Assembly: GCA_964472505.1 (NCBI GenBank)
Contig: CAYYQW010000011.1
Coordinates: 5,251-69,250 of the forward strand
Source: JAYEIA01 sp964472505
GTDB lineage: Bacteria; Bacteroidota; Bacteroidia; Bacteroidales; JAADGE01
Direction: 5' to 3'
Length of the DNA: 64,000 bases
The notes under the pieces were generated by a model. The model was not told the DNA's origin. It worked only from the letters and a program-made list of their open reading frames with translations, and did not search any database. Shown in pieces: positions 34,818-41,789 of the stretch. Positions within the stretch are counted from its first letter, which is position 1. The number at the start of each line of letters is the position of its first letter. A program made the position numbers and the translations under genes.

Positions 34818-35906
34818 ATGACACAACAAATATATAAAAATACACCGGATACGGCACAAGCGCCCATTATTATTGCAGGGCCTTGCAGTGCCGAAAATGA
34901 AGAACAGCTTCTTTCCACAGCCGAAGGAATATCGAAATTATCGCAGGTAAGCATTTTTAGAGCCGGAATATGGAAACCCAGAACCAAGCCCGGCACTTTT
35001 GAAGGAGTTGGCGAAAAGGCTTTTCCGTGGCTCAAAAAAGTAAAGGAAAAATACGGCTTGAAAACCGCCGTTGAGATTGCCAAACCGGAGCATGTTGAAT
35101 TGTGCCTGTCTCATCCGGAGAGCATTGATATGGTATGGATTGGCGCCCGAACAACCGGCAATCCTTTTTCTGTACAAGCTATTGCCGATGCTTTGGAAGG
35201 AGCCGACATACCGGTTATGATTAAAAATCCCATAAATCCTGATTTAGGCTTGTGGATAGGAGCCACACAACGCATTATGCGGGCCGGAATAAAGAATATT
35301 ATGGCAATACATCGCGGTTTTTCCCCTTTTTCCGAAACCTATTTGCGTAATATTCCAAAATGGGAAATAGCCATAGATTATCGCATCCAATTTCCGGAGA
35401 TTCCCATGATAAATGACCCGAGCCATATTTCAGGCAGTCGGCTTTATATCCTGAAGATTGCTCAAAGAGCATTGAATCTGAATTTTAACGGGCTGATGAT
35501 TGAAACGCATTTTTGTCCTGAAAAAGCCAAAAGTGATGCAGAGCAGCAGCTTACCCCCAAGCAACTAAGTGAAATTTTGGATGCTTTACAATTTCGAATA
35601 CCTCCCGGTGATGAGCAGGAGGATAATCAACTGTTAAATGACTTTCGTGATCAAATTGATTCCATTGATTATCAATTGCTGGAATTACTTGCTAAACGTA
35701 TGCATATTGTGGAAAATATAGGTAAATATAAGCAAAAGAATAATATCAGTATTTTTCAGCTGAAACGTTGGATTGGCATTATAGAGTCGCGCCTTGAATT
35801 CGGAAAACGATTTGGGATGCATGAAGCTTTTGTCAAAAATTTATTGCAACTTGTCCATCAGGAATCCATAAGGCAACAAGCGGAAATTATGAATGGTACA
35901 AGCTGA
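34818..35906 (+). CDS. Bifunctional DAHP synthase / chorismate mutase type II
   Basis: Joins the first step of the shikimate pathway (DAHP from erythrose-4-phosphate and phosphoenolpyruvate) with the branch step from chorismate to prephenate. Start is ATG 34818 (MTQQIYKNTPDTAQAP), giving 362 residues. The N-terminal domain (about 12-260) is the DAHP/KDO8P synthase barrel: IIIAGPCSAENEEQ, FRAGIWKPRTKPGTFEGVG, and the C-terminal IETHFCPEKAKSDAEQQL. The C-terminal domain (about 280-355) is an AroQ-type chorismate mutase (IDSIDYQLLELLAKRM, VENIGKYKQKNNIS). The order synthase-mutase is the usual one in Bacteroidota, where the fusion provides feedback control. It diverges from tag with a 15-bp gap. 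A TAACTTTG sequence at 34710-34717, inside tag, could be its -7 element. Confidence 0.95.
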   Translation: MTQQIYKNTPDTAQAPIIIAGPCSAENEEQLLSTAEGISKLSQVSIFRAGIWKPRTKPGTFEGVGEKAFPWLKKVKEKYGLKTAVEIAKPEHVELCLSHPESIDMVWIGARTTGNPFSVQAIADALEGADIPVMIKNPINPDLGLWIGATQRIMRAGIKNIMAIHRGFSPFSETYLRNIPKWEIAIDYRIQFPEIPMINDPSHISGSRLYILKIAQRALNLNFNGLMIETHFCPEKAKSDAEQQLTPKQLSEILDALQFRIPPGDEQEDNQLLNDFRDQIDSIDYQLLELLAKRMHIVENIGKYKQKNNISIFQLKRWIGIIESRLEFGKRFGMHEAFVKNLLQLVHQESIRQQAEIMNGTS

Positions 35907-36040
35907 TAGTTTTTTAGTGATTATTATGAATGTTATATTTAGTCGTATAAAAATATGCTGTTTATCACAAAAAACAGTCTATATATAAAAAATAGACAGG
36001 TATAAGAAATCAGTAAGAGTTGATAGTATATATTTTTTTG

Positions 36041-36048
36041 TATATTTG
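36041..36048 (+). promoter_or_regulatory. -7 element TATATTTG upstream of the XRE regulator
   Basis: TATATTTG matches TAnnTTTG and lies 40 bp ahead of the ATG at 36089. No TTTG at the -33 distance. Confidence 0.5.
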
Positions 36049-36088
36049 CTAAATAAGTTAATTCATGAAAATATAAAAACAATTTGTT

Positions 36089-36391
36089 ATGAATATTACT
36101 AAAAAAATTCAAGAACTCAGATCGGAAAAGGGCTGGTCCGTTGCCGAACTGTCAAGACGTTGCGATATACCCACGGTGAGCTTAAGAGTTATGCTGAACC
36201 GCAATAACCCAAACAATTATAATGTAAAATCATTAATTAAAATTGCTGATTCATTAGGCACAAGTGTTTCGTATCTAACTTCTGAGAATCAAAAAGATAT
36301 ACCGGCGCTTTCGGAACAGCAGCAAGATCAGATTAGCGATGCAGTTGCAAAAGTTGTAAAAGACGTTCTTTCCGGCCGGCGAAGCATTTAA
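36089..36391 (+). CDS. XRE-family helix-turn-helix protein
   Basis: A 100-residue DNA-binding protein. Residues 5-62 form a Cro/C1-type helix-turn-helix (IQELRSEKGWSVAELSRRCD, TVSLRVMLNRNN, KSLIKIADSLGTSVSYLTS). The remaining 38 residues hold a short amphipathic helix (SEQQQDQISDAVAKVVKDVL), perhaps for dimerisation. It is a single-gene unit with a -7 promoter element. No partner toxin or phage gene is next to it, so I see no reason to call it an antitoxin. Target unknown. Confidence 0.82.
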   Translation: MNITKKIQELRSEKGWSVAELSRRCDIPTVSLRVMLNRNNPNNYNVKSLIKIADSLGTSVSYLTSENQKDIPALSEQQQDQISDAVAKVVKDVLSGRRSI

Positions 36392-36561
36392 TACTCAAAT
36401 ACTGCTTTCAAATTCATAATATGTGAAGTTCTGCTTGGTTCAAGACCCTAAGGTAGCGGCTTTTTGTTTTTTTCTTATTAATTAACTTCATTTTTGCACT
36501 CTTTTTAGGAAGCTAAGCTTATTCTGTGTAAATTTGCTCTACATTATCAAATTATCAAAAA

Positions 36562-36771
36562 ATGAATATGAAAGGACGAGTTAAATGGTTTGATGCCTCC
36601 AAAGGCTTTGGTTTTATCCACACAGAGGAAGGCTACGATATATTTGTTCACTATACCGGTATTAACGACCGTGATATACAGTCGTTGGAAGAAGGCGAGG
36701 AAGTGGAATTTGAAGTACAGGACGGGCGCAGAGGCCCGCATGCCGTTAATGTTAATCGAAAAATGGCATAA
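36562..36771 (+). CDS. Cold-shock domain protein (CspA family)
   Basis: A 69-residue single-domain RNA/DNA-binding protein acting as an RNA chaperone. Both nucleic-acid binding motifs are present: RNP1 as KGFGFIH and RNP2 as DIFVHY, with KGRVKWFDASKGFG at the start typical of the family. The start may be ATG 36562 or the in-frame ATG 36568; the second aligns better with relatives. The 170 bp ahead of it, an AT-rich leader with a T-tract, could be the 5' untranslated region usual for cold-shock genes. It stands alone and faces DUF4924 on the opposite strand. Confidence 0.94.
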   Translation: MNMKGRVKWFDASKGFGFIHTEEGYDIFVHYTGINDRDIQSLEEGEEVEFEVQDGRRGPHAVNVNRKMA

Positions 36772-36812
36772 TTTTTATCACAGGATTCCTTAATAAATAT
36801 ATAAAACCCGAT

Positions 36813-37358
36813 TTAGATAAATTTATCCGGGTCTTGTTCTCTTTCGTTATACTTTTGAGCCAAGTAAGCCATTGCCTGAGAAAAAGTTTTTACGGCTTCG
36901 TTGGTTTCCTTGCTTACTTCTTTATTGCTTATTCGCAGCAGAAGCACTCCGTATAAACCATGCAGGCAAGTATCTGTTTCGTTAAGGCTTTCGCCGTTCA
37001 TTTTTTCTTCTAATTTTTGAATATGCGGCAAAGCTTTAAAGAATAACTCTTTGTATTGTATTTCGCCGGGTAATTTCAGCAAGCGCAAATGCAAGTCGTG
37101 CATATCTGTTACAATATTTTTCACAATCTGTAAATGTCCTTGTTTTTGTATGCGCTCCATTTCCATCATTTGGATAATATCGCTGTACCATTGCCGTATC
37201 TGCGCTTTGGTTTCATCATCAACTTGGTACTGATTGATGATTTGTTCTTCAATCAAGTCCAAATCAAACTTAAAAGCACGAATTTGATCTTCAATTTGCC
37301 ACATGTACAATACATATTCGGCAATATTTTCTTTTCTTTTTTGTTGAGCAATCAGCAT
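36813..37358 (-). CDS. DUF4924 family protein
   Basis: A 181-residue cytoplasmic protein, all helical in appearance. Start is ATG 37358 (MLIAQQKRKENIAEYVLYMW), which matches the family N-terminus; the frame runs on to 37397. The conserved beginning (ENIAEYVLYMWQIEDQIRAF) is characteristic of DUF4924, a Bacteroidota-restricted family of unknown function. The rest is helical with leucine-rich segments (LHLRLLKLPGEIQYKELFF) and a C-terminal helix. It is a monocistronic gene, downstream of sucD on the same strand but separated by a terminator. Confidence 0.87.
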   Translation of the reverse strand: MLIAQQKRKENIAEYVLYMWQIEDQIRAFKFDLDLIEEQIINQYQVDDETKAQIRQWYSDIIQMMEMERIQKQGHLQIVKNIVTDMHDLHLRLLKLPGEIQYKELFFKALPHIQKLEEKMNGESLNETDTCLHGLYGVLLLRISNKEVSKETNEAVKTFSQAMAYLAQKYNEREQDPDKFI

Positions 37359-37404
37359 GAATAATATTTTTTGTTTGCGAAATAAATCAGAGCGCAAAGA
37401 AACA

Positions 37405-37439
37405 AAAAAAGTTTTCCCTAAAAAAGAGAAAACTTTTTT
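37405..37439 (-). terminator. Intrinsic terminator after sucD
   Basis: AAAAAAGTTTTC (37405-37416) and GAAAACTTTTTT (37428-37439) form a 12-bp stem with an 11-base loop. Read on the minus strand it ends in a T-run. It begins 24 bp past the sucD stop. Confidence 0.85.
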
Positions 37440-37463
37440 GCTTAAAGTATCTTATTGAGTGCA

Positions 37464-38333
37464 TTATTTTAGCAATTCAGCCATTTTAATACCGATTTCT
37501 GCGGGTGAATCCACCACATTTACACCGGCTTCAGACAGAATGCGTTTTTTTGCTTGAGCTGTGTCGTCTTTTCCGCCGATAATGGCTCCGGCATGACCCA
37601 TACGCTTTCCTTTAGGTGCAGTTTCTCCGGCAATAAATCCGACAACGGGTTTTTTTCCGTTTTCTTTAATCCATGCAGCAGCTTCGGCTTCCATGTTTCC
37701 GCCAATTTCACCAATAATTACAATGCCTTTGGTTTCCGGGTCTTCTTCGAAAAGTTTAACGGCATCCAAGGTAGAAGTTCCGATAATCGGGTCACCGCCA
37801 ATACCGATGGCTGTGGTTTGCCCAAGCCCGGCTTTACTGATTTGGTCAACGGCTTCATAAGTTAAAGTTCCTGATTTTGAAACAATACCCACAGTTCCTT
37901 TTTGGAAGATAAAGCCCGGCATAATGCCAATTTTAGCTTCGTCTGCCGTAATAATTCCGGGGCAATTGGGCCCAATGAGCCGGCTGTCTTTATCGCTCAG
38001 GTATTCTTTTACTTTAATCATGTCTTGAGTGGGAATACCTTCGGTAATCGTAACAATTACTTTAATACCGGCTTCGGCTGCTTCCATTATGGCGTCGGCA
38101 GCAAAGGGGGGCGGTACAAAAATTACGGATACATCGGCTGCGGTTTCTTTTACGGCATCGGCCACGGTGTTAAACACGGGTTTGCCCAGATGGAATTTTC
38201 CGCCTTTTCCGGGAGTTACACCGCCTACCACATTTGTGCCGTAAGCAATCATTTGTTCGGCATGAAAACTGCCTTCGCTGCCGGTGAATCCTTGTACAAT
38301 TACTTTAGAATCTTTATTGACTAATACACTCAT
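37464..38333 (-). CDS. sucD: Succinate-CoA ligase, alpha subunit
   Basis: The alpha subunit carries the CoA site and the phospho-histidine of succinyl-CoA synthetase in the citric acid cycle. The 289-residue protein shows the CoA-binding N-terminus (VIVQGFTGSEGSFHAEQM), the GPNCPGI motif, IGGDPIIGTSTLDAV, and the active histidine in MGHAGAIIGG. The length is standard. The beta subunit gene (sucC) is not adjacent, as is usual in Bacteroidota. It is monocistronic, with a complete promoter upstream and a terminator downstream. Confidence 0.97.
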   Translation of the reverse strand: MSVLVNKDSKVIVQGFTGSEGSFHAEQMIAYGTNVVGGVTPGKGGKFHLGKPVFNTVADAVKETAADVSVIFVPPPFAADAIMEAAEAGIKVIVTITEGIPTQDMIKVKEYLSDKDSRLIGPNCPGIITADEAKIGIMPGFIFQKGTVGIVSKSGTLTYEAVDQISKAGLGQTTAIGIGGDPIIGTSTLDAVKLFEEDPETKGIVIIGEIGGNMEAEAAAWIKENGKKPVVGFIAGETAPKGKRMGHAGAIIGGKDDTAQAKKRILSEAGVNVVDSPAEIGIKMAELLK

Positions 38334-38364
38334 GTTATGTTTTTTTTATTTGTTATATTTTTTT

Positions 38365-38396
38365 CAAAAGTAATTTTTTTATGAGATAACGCCAAA
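38365..38396 (-). promoter_or_regulatory. Promoter of sucD (TTTG-N20-TACTTTTG)
   Basis: On the minus strand TTTG (38393-38396) and TACTTTTG (38365-38372) are separated by exactly 20 bp, a full match to the Bacteroidota housekeeping promoter. The -7 element lies 31 bp before the ATG at 38333. Confidence 0.8.
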
Positions 38397-38509
38397 AAAT
38401 TTTCGTATCCGGATAAATCAATTAAACTTTTTTTTATTTCAAACTTTTAATCGGATAGTTAAAACATAAGCTGATACCGACGGAAATTTTTGGTTGATAT
38501 TTTGTTTTC

Positions 38510-39202
38510 TTATTTTAAATCTTTTACCGTTTTTTCTTTGGAATTCAATGATTTAGTAAGCATTTCCTCAAGCTTGCTTTTTATTTCATTGACCGCTATA
38601 TTTTTTCCGGTCTCTATTTGCAAAGAAGTTGCTTTTTTGTCGGTAAATCCGCAAGGGTTTATATGGCTAAAGTAAGATAAATCGGTTGTTATATTTAGTG
38701 CAAAGCCGTGCATGGTAATGTTTCGGTTTACTTTTACGCCTACGGCACAAATTTTTCGTTCGTCCGGTTTTCCGGTATCTAACCAAACGCCGGCTGCCCC
38801 TTTTTTTATTTCGCCTTTCAGGCCGTAATCGGCAATGAGCTCGCTTATAACGCTTTCCAATTTGTAGATATAGTCTTTGACGCCGATATTAAATTGATCC
38901 AAATCAATAATCGGGTAGCCGACCAATTGTCCCGGTCCGTGATAAGTAATATCCCCGCCGCGGTTGCTTTTGTAATAAGTTGCATGTATTCTGCGAAGAA
39001 AATTTTCATCTGCCAATAAGTTGTTTTGGTTGCCGCTGTTGCCCAATGTATAAACATGCGGATGCTCGCACCACAGAATATGATTATCGGGTGTTTCTCC
39101 GGTTTTTTTTTGAGTTATTTTTTTTTCAAAAAGCCGGTTTTGAAATTCAAAAGCATCCGCATAGTTTATGCGGCCTAAATCATTGAAAATAAGTTTTGGC
39201 AT
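38510..39202 (-). CDS. lipB: Octanoyltransferase LipB
   Basis: Moves the octanoyl group from acyl carrier protein to lipoyl domains, the first step of lipoate synthesis. The 230-residue protein carries the family signature RGGDITYHGPGQLVGYPIID, the catalytic cysteine C184 (INPCGFTD) and lysine K150 (RKICAVGVKV). Length is typical. It starts 22 bp after lipA on the same strand, so the two steps of lipoate synthesis are co-transcribed as lipA-lipB. Confidence 0.96.
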   Translation of the reverse strand: MPKLIFNDLGRINYADAFEFQNRLFEKKITQKKTGETPDNHILWCEHPHVYTLGNSGNQNNLLADENFLRRIHATYYKSNRGGDITYHGPGQLVGYPIIDLDQFNIGVKDYIYKLESVISELIADYGLKGEIKKGAAGVWLDTGKPDERKICAVGVKVNRNITMHGFALNITTDLSYFSHINPCGFTDKKATSLQIETGKNIAVNEIKSKLEEMLTKSLNSKEKTVKDLK

Positions 39203-39224
39203 TTTTTAATTATTCTGTTTATTT

Positions 39225-40088
39225 CTATTTTGCATGTTTTTCCGCATGGTATGAAGAACGAACCAGCGGACTGCTTTCCACGTATTTAAAGCCCATTTCC
39301 AAGCCCAATTTTCTCCATTTTTCAAAAACTTCCGGCCTAATATATTCTTCTACTTCTGCATGCTTAGGTGTGGGCTGTAAATATTGCCCGATGGTTAATA
39401 CTTGACATCCCGCCCTGCGTAAATCGCGCATGGTTTCTTCCACTTCTTCCTGAGTTTCGCCCAGACCGACCATAATGCCTGATTTTGAGCGTAAACCTAA
39501 AGCAGTTATTTGTTTTACAACAGATAAACTTCGGTCGTACTCGGCTTTGCTGCGTATTTTTTTTGTCAGGCGGCGAACAGTTTCCATATTGTGCGAAACC
39601 ACTTCTTGTCCCGCTTTGGCGACTTTTTCGATAAGTTCGGGTCGGCCGTCAAAATCGGGAATTAAAGTTTCTATGGTTGTATTCGGGTTTAATTTTTTGA
39701 TTTGCTTAACGGTTTCAGCCCAAATTTCGGCGCCGCCGTCTTCCAGATCATCTCTATCCACCGAAGTTATAACGCAGTGCTTCAATTCGAGCTCTTTTAC
39801 CGATTGTGCTACTTTTTCAGGTTCATTTTTATCCGGAGCTAAAGGTTTTCCGGTTTTTACTGCACAAAATTTGCAGGCTCGCGTGCAAATGTCTCCCAGT
39901 ATCATTAATGTTGCTGTTCCTCTGTCCCAGCATTCTCCCAAGTTAGGGCATTTCCCGCTGGTACATATAGTATGCAGCTTTTTACCGTTAACGGCTTGGT
40001 TTACTGAGCGGTATTTGCTTTTGTGGGGCAGTCTTATTTTGAGCCAATCCGGCTTTTGTCGTTTCGTTTGTTTTATTTTATTTTCCAT
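39225..40088 (-). CDS. lipA: Lipoyl synthase LipA
   Basis: A radical SAM enzyme that inserts two sulfurs into octanoyl groups to give lipoate. Start is ATG 40088 (MENKIKQTKRQKPDWLK), giving 287 residues; the frame runs open to 40169 but the extra 27 residues are AT-rich and unlike the family. The auxiliary cluster cysteines are C42, C47 and C53 (CTSGKCPNLGEC). The radical SAM cluster cysteines are C68, C72 and C75 (CTRACKFC). The C-terminal serine motif RSSYHA, which ligates the auxiliary cluster, is present. lipB follows after 22 bp. Confidence 0.97.
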   Translation of the reverse strand: MENKIKQTKRQKPDWLKIRLPHKSKYRSVNQAVNGKKLHTICTSGKCPNLGECWDRGTATLMILGDICTRACKFCAVKTGKPLAPDKNEPEKVAQSVKELELKHCVITSVDRDDLEDGGAEIWAETVKQIKKLNPNTTIETLIPDFDGRPELIEKVAKAGQEVVSHNMETVRRLTKKIRSKAEYDRSLSVVKQITALGLRSKSGIMVGLGETQEEVEETMRDLRRAGCQVLTIGQYLQPTPKHAEVEEYIRPEVFEKWRKLGLEMGFKYVESSPLVRSSYHAEKHAK

Positions 40089-40110
40089 TGTTTCTGAGTT
40101 TTTGTTATTA

Positions 40111-40118
40111 CAAAGATA
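40111..40118 (-). promoter_or_regulatory. -7 element TATCTTTG upstream of lipA
   Basis: Minus-strand TATCTTTG fits TAnnTTTG, 22 bp before the lipA ATG at 40088. It lies inside the extended open frame and so supports the shorter start. No TTTG at the usual -33 distance. Confidence 0.5.
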
Positions 40119-40182
40119 GAAGTCTTTTTTGAAAATAGATAAATGAAAGCAAACTTGGTTTATGAACAATATTTAAAGTTAT

Positions 40183-40190
40183 TATATTTG
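40183..40190 (+). promoter_or_regulatory. -7 element TATATTTG upstream of the nitrilase gene
   Basis: TATATTTG fits TAnnTTTG and lies 29 bp before the ATG at 40220. The upstream partner at the proper distance is not TTTG. Confidence 0.5.
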
Positions 40191-40219
40191 TCCTGTTAAT
40201 TATAGATAATAACAGATAA

Positions 40220-41182
40220 ATGACGGAAAATCAAACTCTTAAAACAGCACTTGCTCAAATAGCTCCGGTTTGGCTGAACAAAGAAAAAACGTACGAAAAA
40301 ATATTAAGCTGCGTGGCCGATGCCGCTGCACAAAATGCTGATTTAACTGTTTTCGGCGAAGCCCTTTTGCCCGGTTATCCGCATTGGTTGAGCTATACCG
40401 GGGGTGCCGAATGGGACTCGCCCGTGCAGAAAGAACTTCATGCGCATTATTCCAAAAATGCCGTAGATATTGAAGCCGGCGATTTGGATGAGCTTTGCCG
40501 ATTGGCTCGGCAAAAACAGACGGCCGTATATCTCGGCATCGTTGAACGCCCGAAAGACCGCGGCGGACACAGCCTGTACTGTTCATTAGTCTATATTGAC
40601 AAGGCCGGCATTATTCAATCCGTACATCGGAAACTGCAGCCCACCTACGACGAACGGCTGACATGGTCACCCGGCGATGGCCACGGCTTGCGTGTGCATC
40701 ACCTTGAGGGATTCACTGCAGGCGGCCTTAACTGTTGGGAGAATTGGATGCCGCTGCCGCGTGCAAGCCTTTATGCGCAGGGCGAGAATGTGCACATTGC
40801 TGTTTGGCCGGGTTCGGTTCGCAATACCGAAGACATTACCCGCTTCATAGCCAAAGAATCTCGTTCGTATGTCATTTCGGTTTCGGCTTTAATGAAGAAA
40901 AGCGATTTTCCGGAAGGAACACCCCACTTGGATTTTATAAAAAGCAATGTTCCGGAAATACTTACTGACGGCGGCTCATGTGCAGCCGGTCCCGACGGCC
41001 AATGGCTTTTGGAACCCGTCATAAACAAAGAAGGCATCTTTACCGTAGAGCTTGATTTTGATAAACTTGCCCAAGAGCGTCAAAATTTCGACCCATCGGG
41101 GCATTACTCCCGGCCGGATGTTACGAAACTTAGTTTGAATCGGGAACGGCAGAGTGTTTTGAATATAAAACAAAATTTATAA
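40220..41182 (+). CDS. Nitrilase / carbon-nitrogen hydrolase family protein
   Basis: A 320-residue cytoplasmic hydrolase of the nitrilase superfamily. The catalytic triad is complete: E47 (FGEALLPGYP), K138 (HRKLQPTYDERLTW) and C172 (GGLNCWENWMPLPR). The GLNCWENWMPL sequence is typical of branch 1 (true nitrilases, which turn nitriles into carboxylic acids and ammonia) and argues against an amidase. The likely substrate class is an aliphatic or aryl nitrile; which one is unknown. It starts a two-gene unit with a small membrane protein 10 bp downstream. The gene looks slightly richer in G and C than its neighbours, so acquisition by transfer is possible but not shown. Confidence 0.92.
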   Translation: MTENQTLKTALAQIAPVWLNKEKTYEKILSCVADAAAQNADLTVFGEALLPGYPHWLSYTGGAEWDSPVQKELHAHYSKNAVDIEAGDLDELCRLARQKQTAVYLGIVERPKDRGGHSLYCSLVYIDKAGIIQSVHRKLQPTYDERLTWSPGDGHGLRVHHLEGFTAGGLNCWENWMPLPRASLYAQGENVHIAVWPGSVRNTEDITRFIAKESRSYVISVSALMKKSDFPEGTPHLDFIKSNVPEILTDGGSCAAGPDGQWLLEPVINKEGIFTVELDFDKLAQERQNFDPSGHYSRPDVTKLSLNRERQSVLNIKQNL

Positions 41183-41192
41183 AGGTGAAATT

Positions 41193-41618
41193 ATGAAAAA
41201 GATTGATTTTCAATTGAAAGGTATTGTCGTTGTTATTTTGATTATACAAATATTTAACGGAATTAGTGCTTTGATCGGAGGTATCGGCCTCATCCTTAAT
41301 CCGGACGGCGTGGCTTTGGGTATGGATGTGGATTGGCTGAAAACTTCTCCCTTTTCTGACTTTCTGATTCCGGGCTTAATCTTGTTTTTTGTTAACGGAA
41401 TAGGAAACACCGCAGGCGCTGTGCTTACTTATCGAAAATACGGCTTCGCCGTGCATATTGCAGCTCTTTTTGGCTTAATAATGTGTATTTGGATTGCTGC
41501 CCAAGTGGCTTGGATTGGTTACGGCAGTATTTTGCAGATAGTTTATTTTGCAAGCGGTGCATTACAATACTTAACCGCAAGACATTATTTAAGAAGAAAT
41601 CTAAGATTCAATTCATGA
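41193..41618 (+). CDS. Small four-helix membrane protein
   Basis: A 141-residue integral membrane protein with about four hydrophobic segments (about 8-38, 52-75, 82-104 and 107-125) and a basic C-terminal tail (RHYLRRNLRF). No domain is recognised. It begins 10 bp after the nitrilase stop and is surely in the same transcript, but nothing shows a shared function; transport or sensing of the nitrilase substrate is only a guess. The stop at 41618 is followed by the lysS leader. Confidence 0.75.
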   Translation: MKKIDFQLKGIVVVILIIQIFNGISALIGGIGLILNPDGVALGMDVDWLKTSPFSDFLIPGLILFFVNGIGNTAGAVLTYRKYGFAVHIAALFGLIMCIWIAAQVAWIGYGSILQIVYFASGALQYLTARHYLRRNLRFNS

Positions 41619-41686
41619 GAACTGCGCCATAAGTTTTGTAGCGATTAAAATTTTTACACCAAATAATGATTTTTCCAATAACTTCT

Positions 41687-41694
41687 TATCTTTG
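41687..41694 (+). promoter_or_regulatory. -7 element TATCTTTG of lysS
   Basis: TATCTTTG fits TAnnTTTG. Transcription would start near 41701, so the palindromic repeat at 41702-41735 would lie at the very 5' end of the lysS message. Confidence 0.5.
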
Positions 41695-41701
41695 CAAATC
41701 T

Positions 41702-41735
41702 GACTTTTGAACGTCCGAAGGACTTCAAAACGTCT
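41702..41735 (+). repeat. Palindromic repeat, single copy in the lysS leader
   Basis: Contains TTTTGAACGTCC-GAA-GGACTTCAAAACG, a near-perfect inverted repeat with one bulged base, matching the units found in tandem at 49263-49403. The sequence reads on into CAATGCGAAAGACTTTAAAA, possibly a decayed half unit. Confidence 0.75.
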
Positions 41736-41789
41736 CAAATGCAATGCGAAAGACTTTAAAATACAGTATCAAATATAATCCATTAAGCA

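Noticed and set aside
36089..36391. XRE protein as antitoxin of a toxin-antitoxin pair
   Set aside because: No toxin-like gene on either side; the neighbours are aromatic synthesis and cold-shock genes.
40089..40169. Extension of lipA by 27 residues
   Set aside because: A -7 promoter element lies inside it, and the family starts near ATG 40088.
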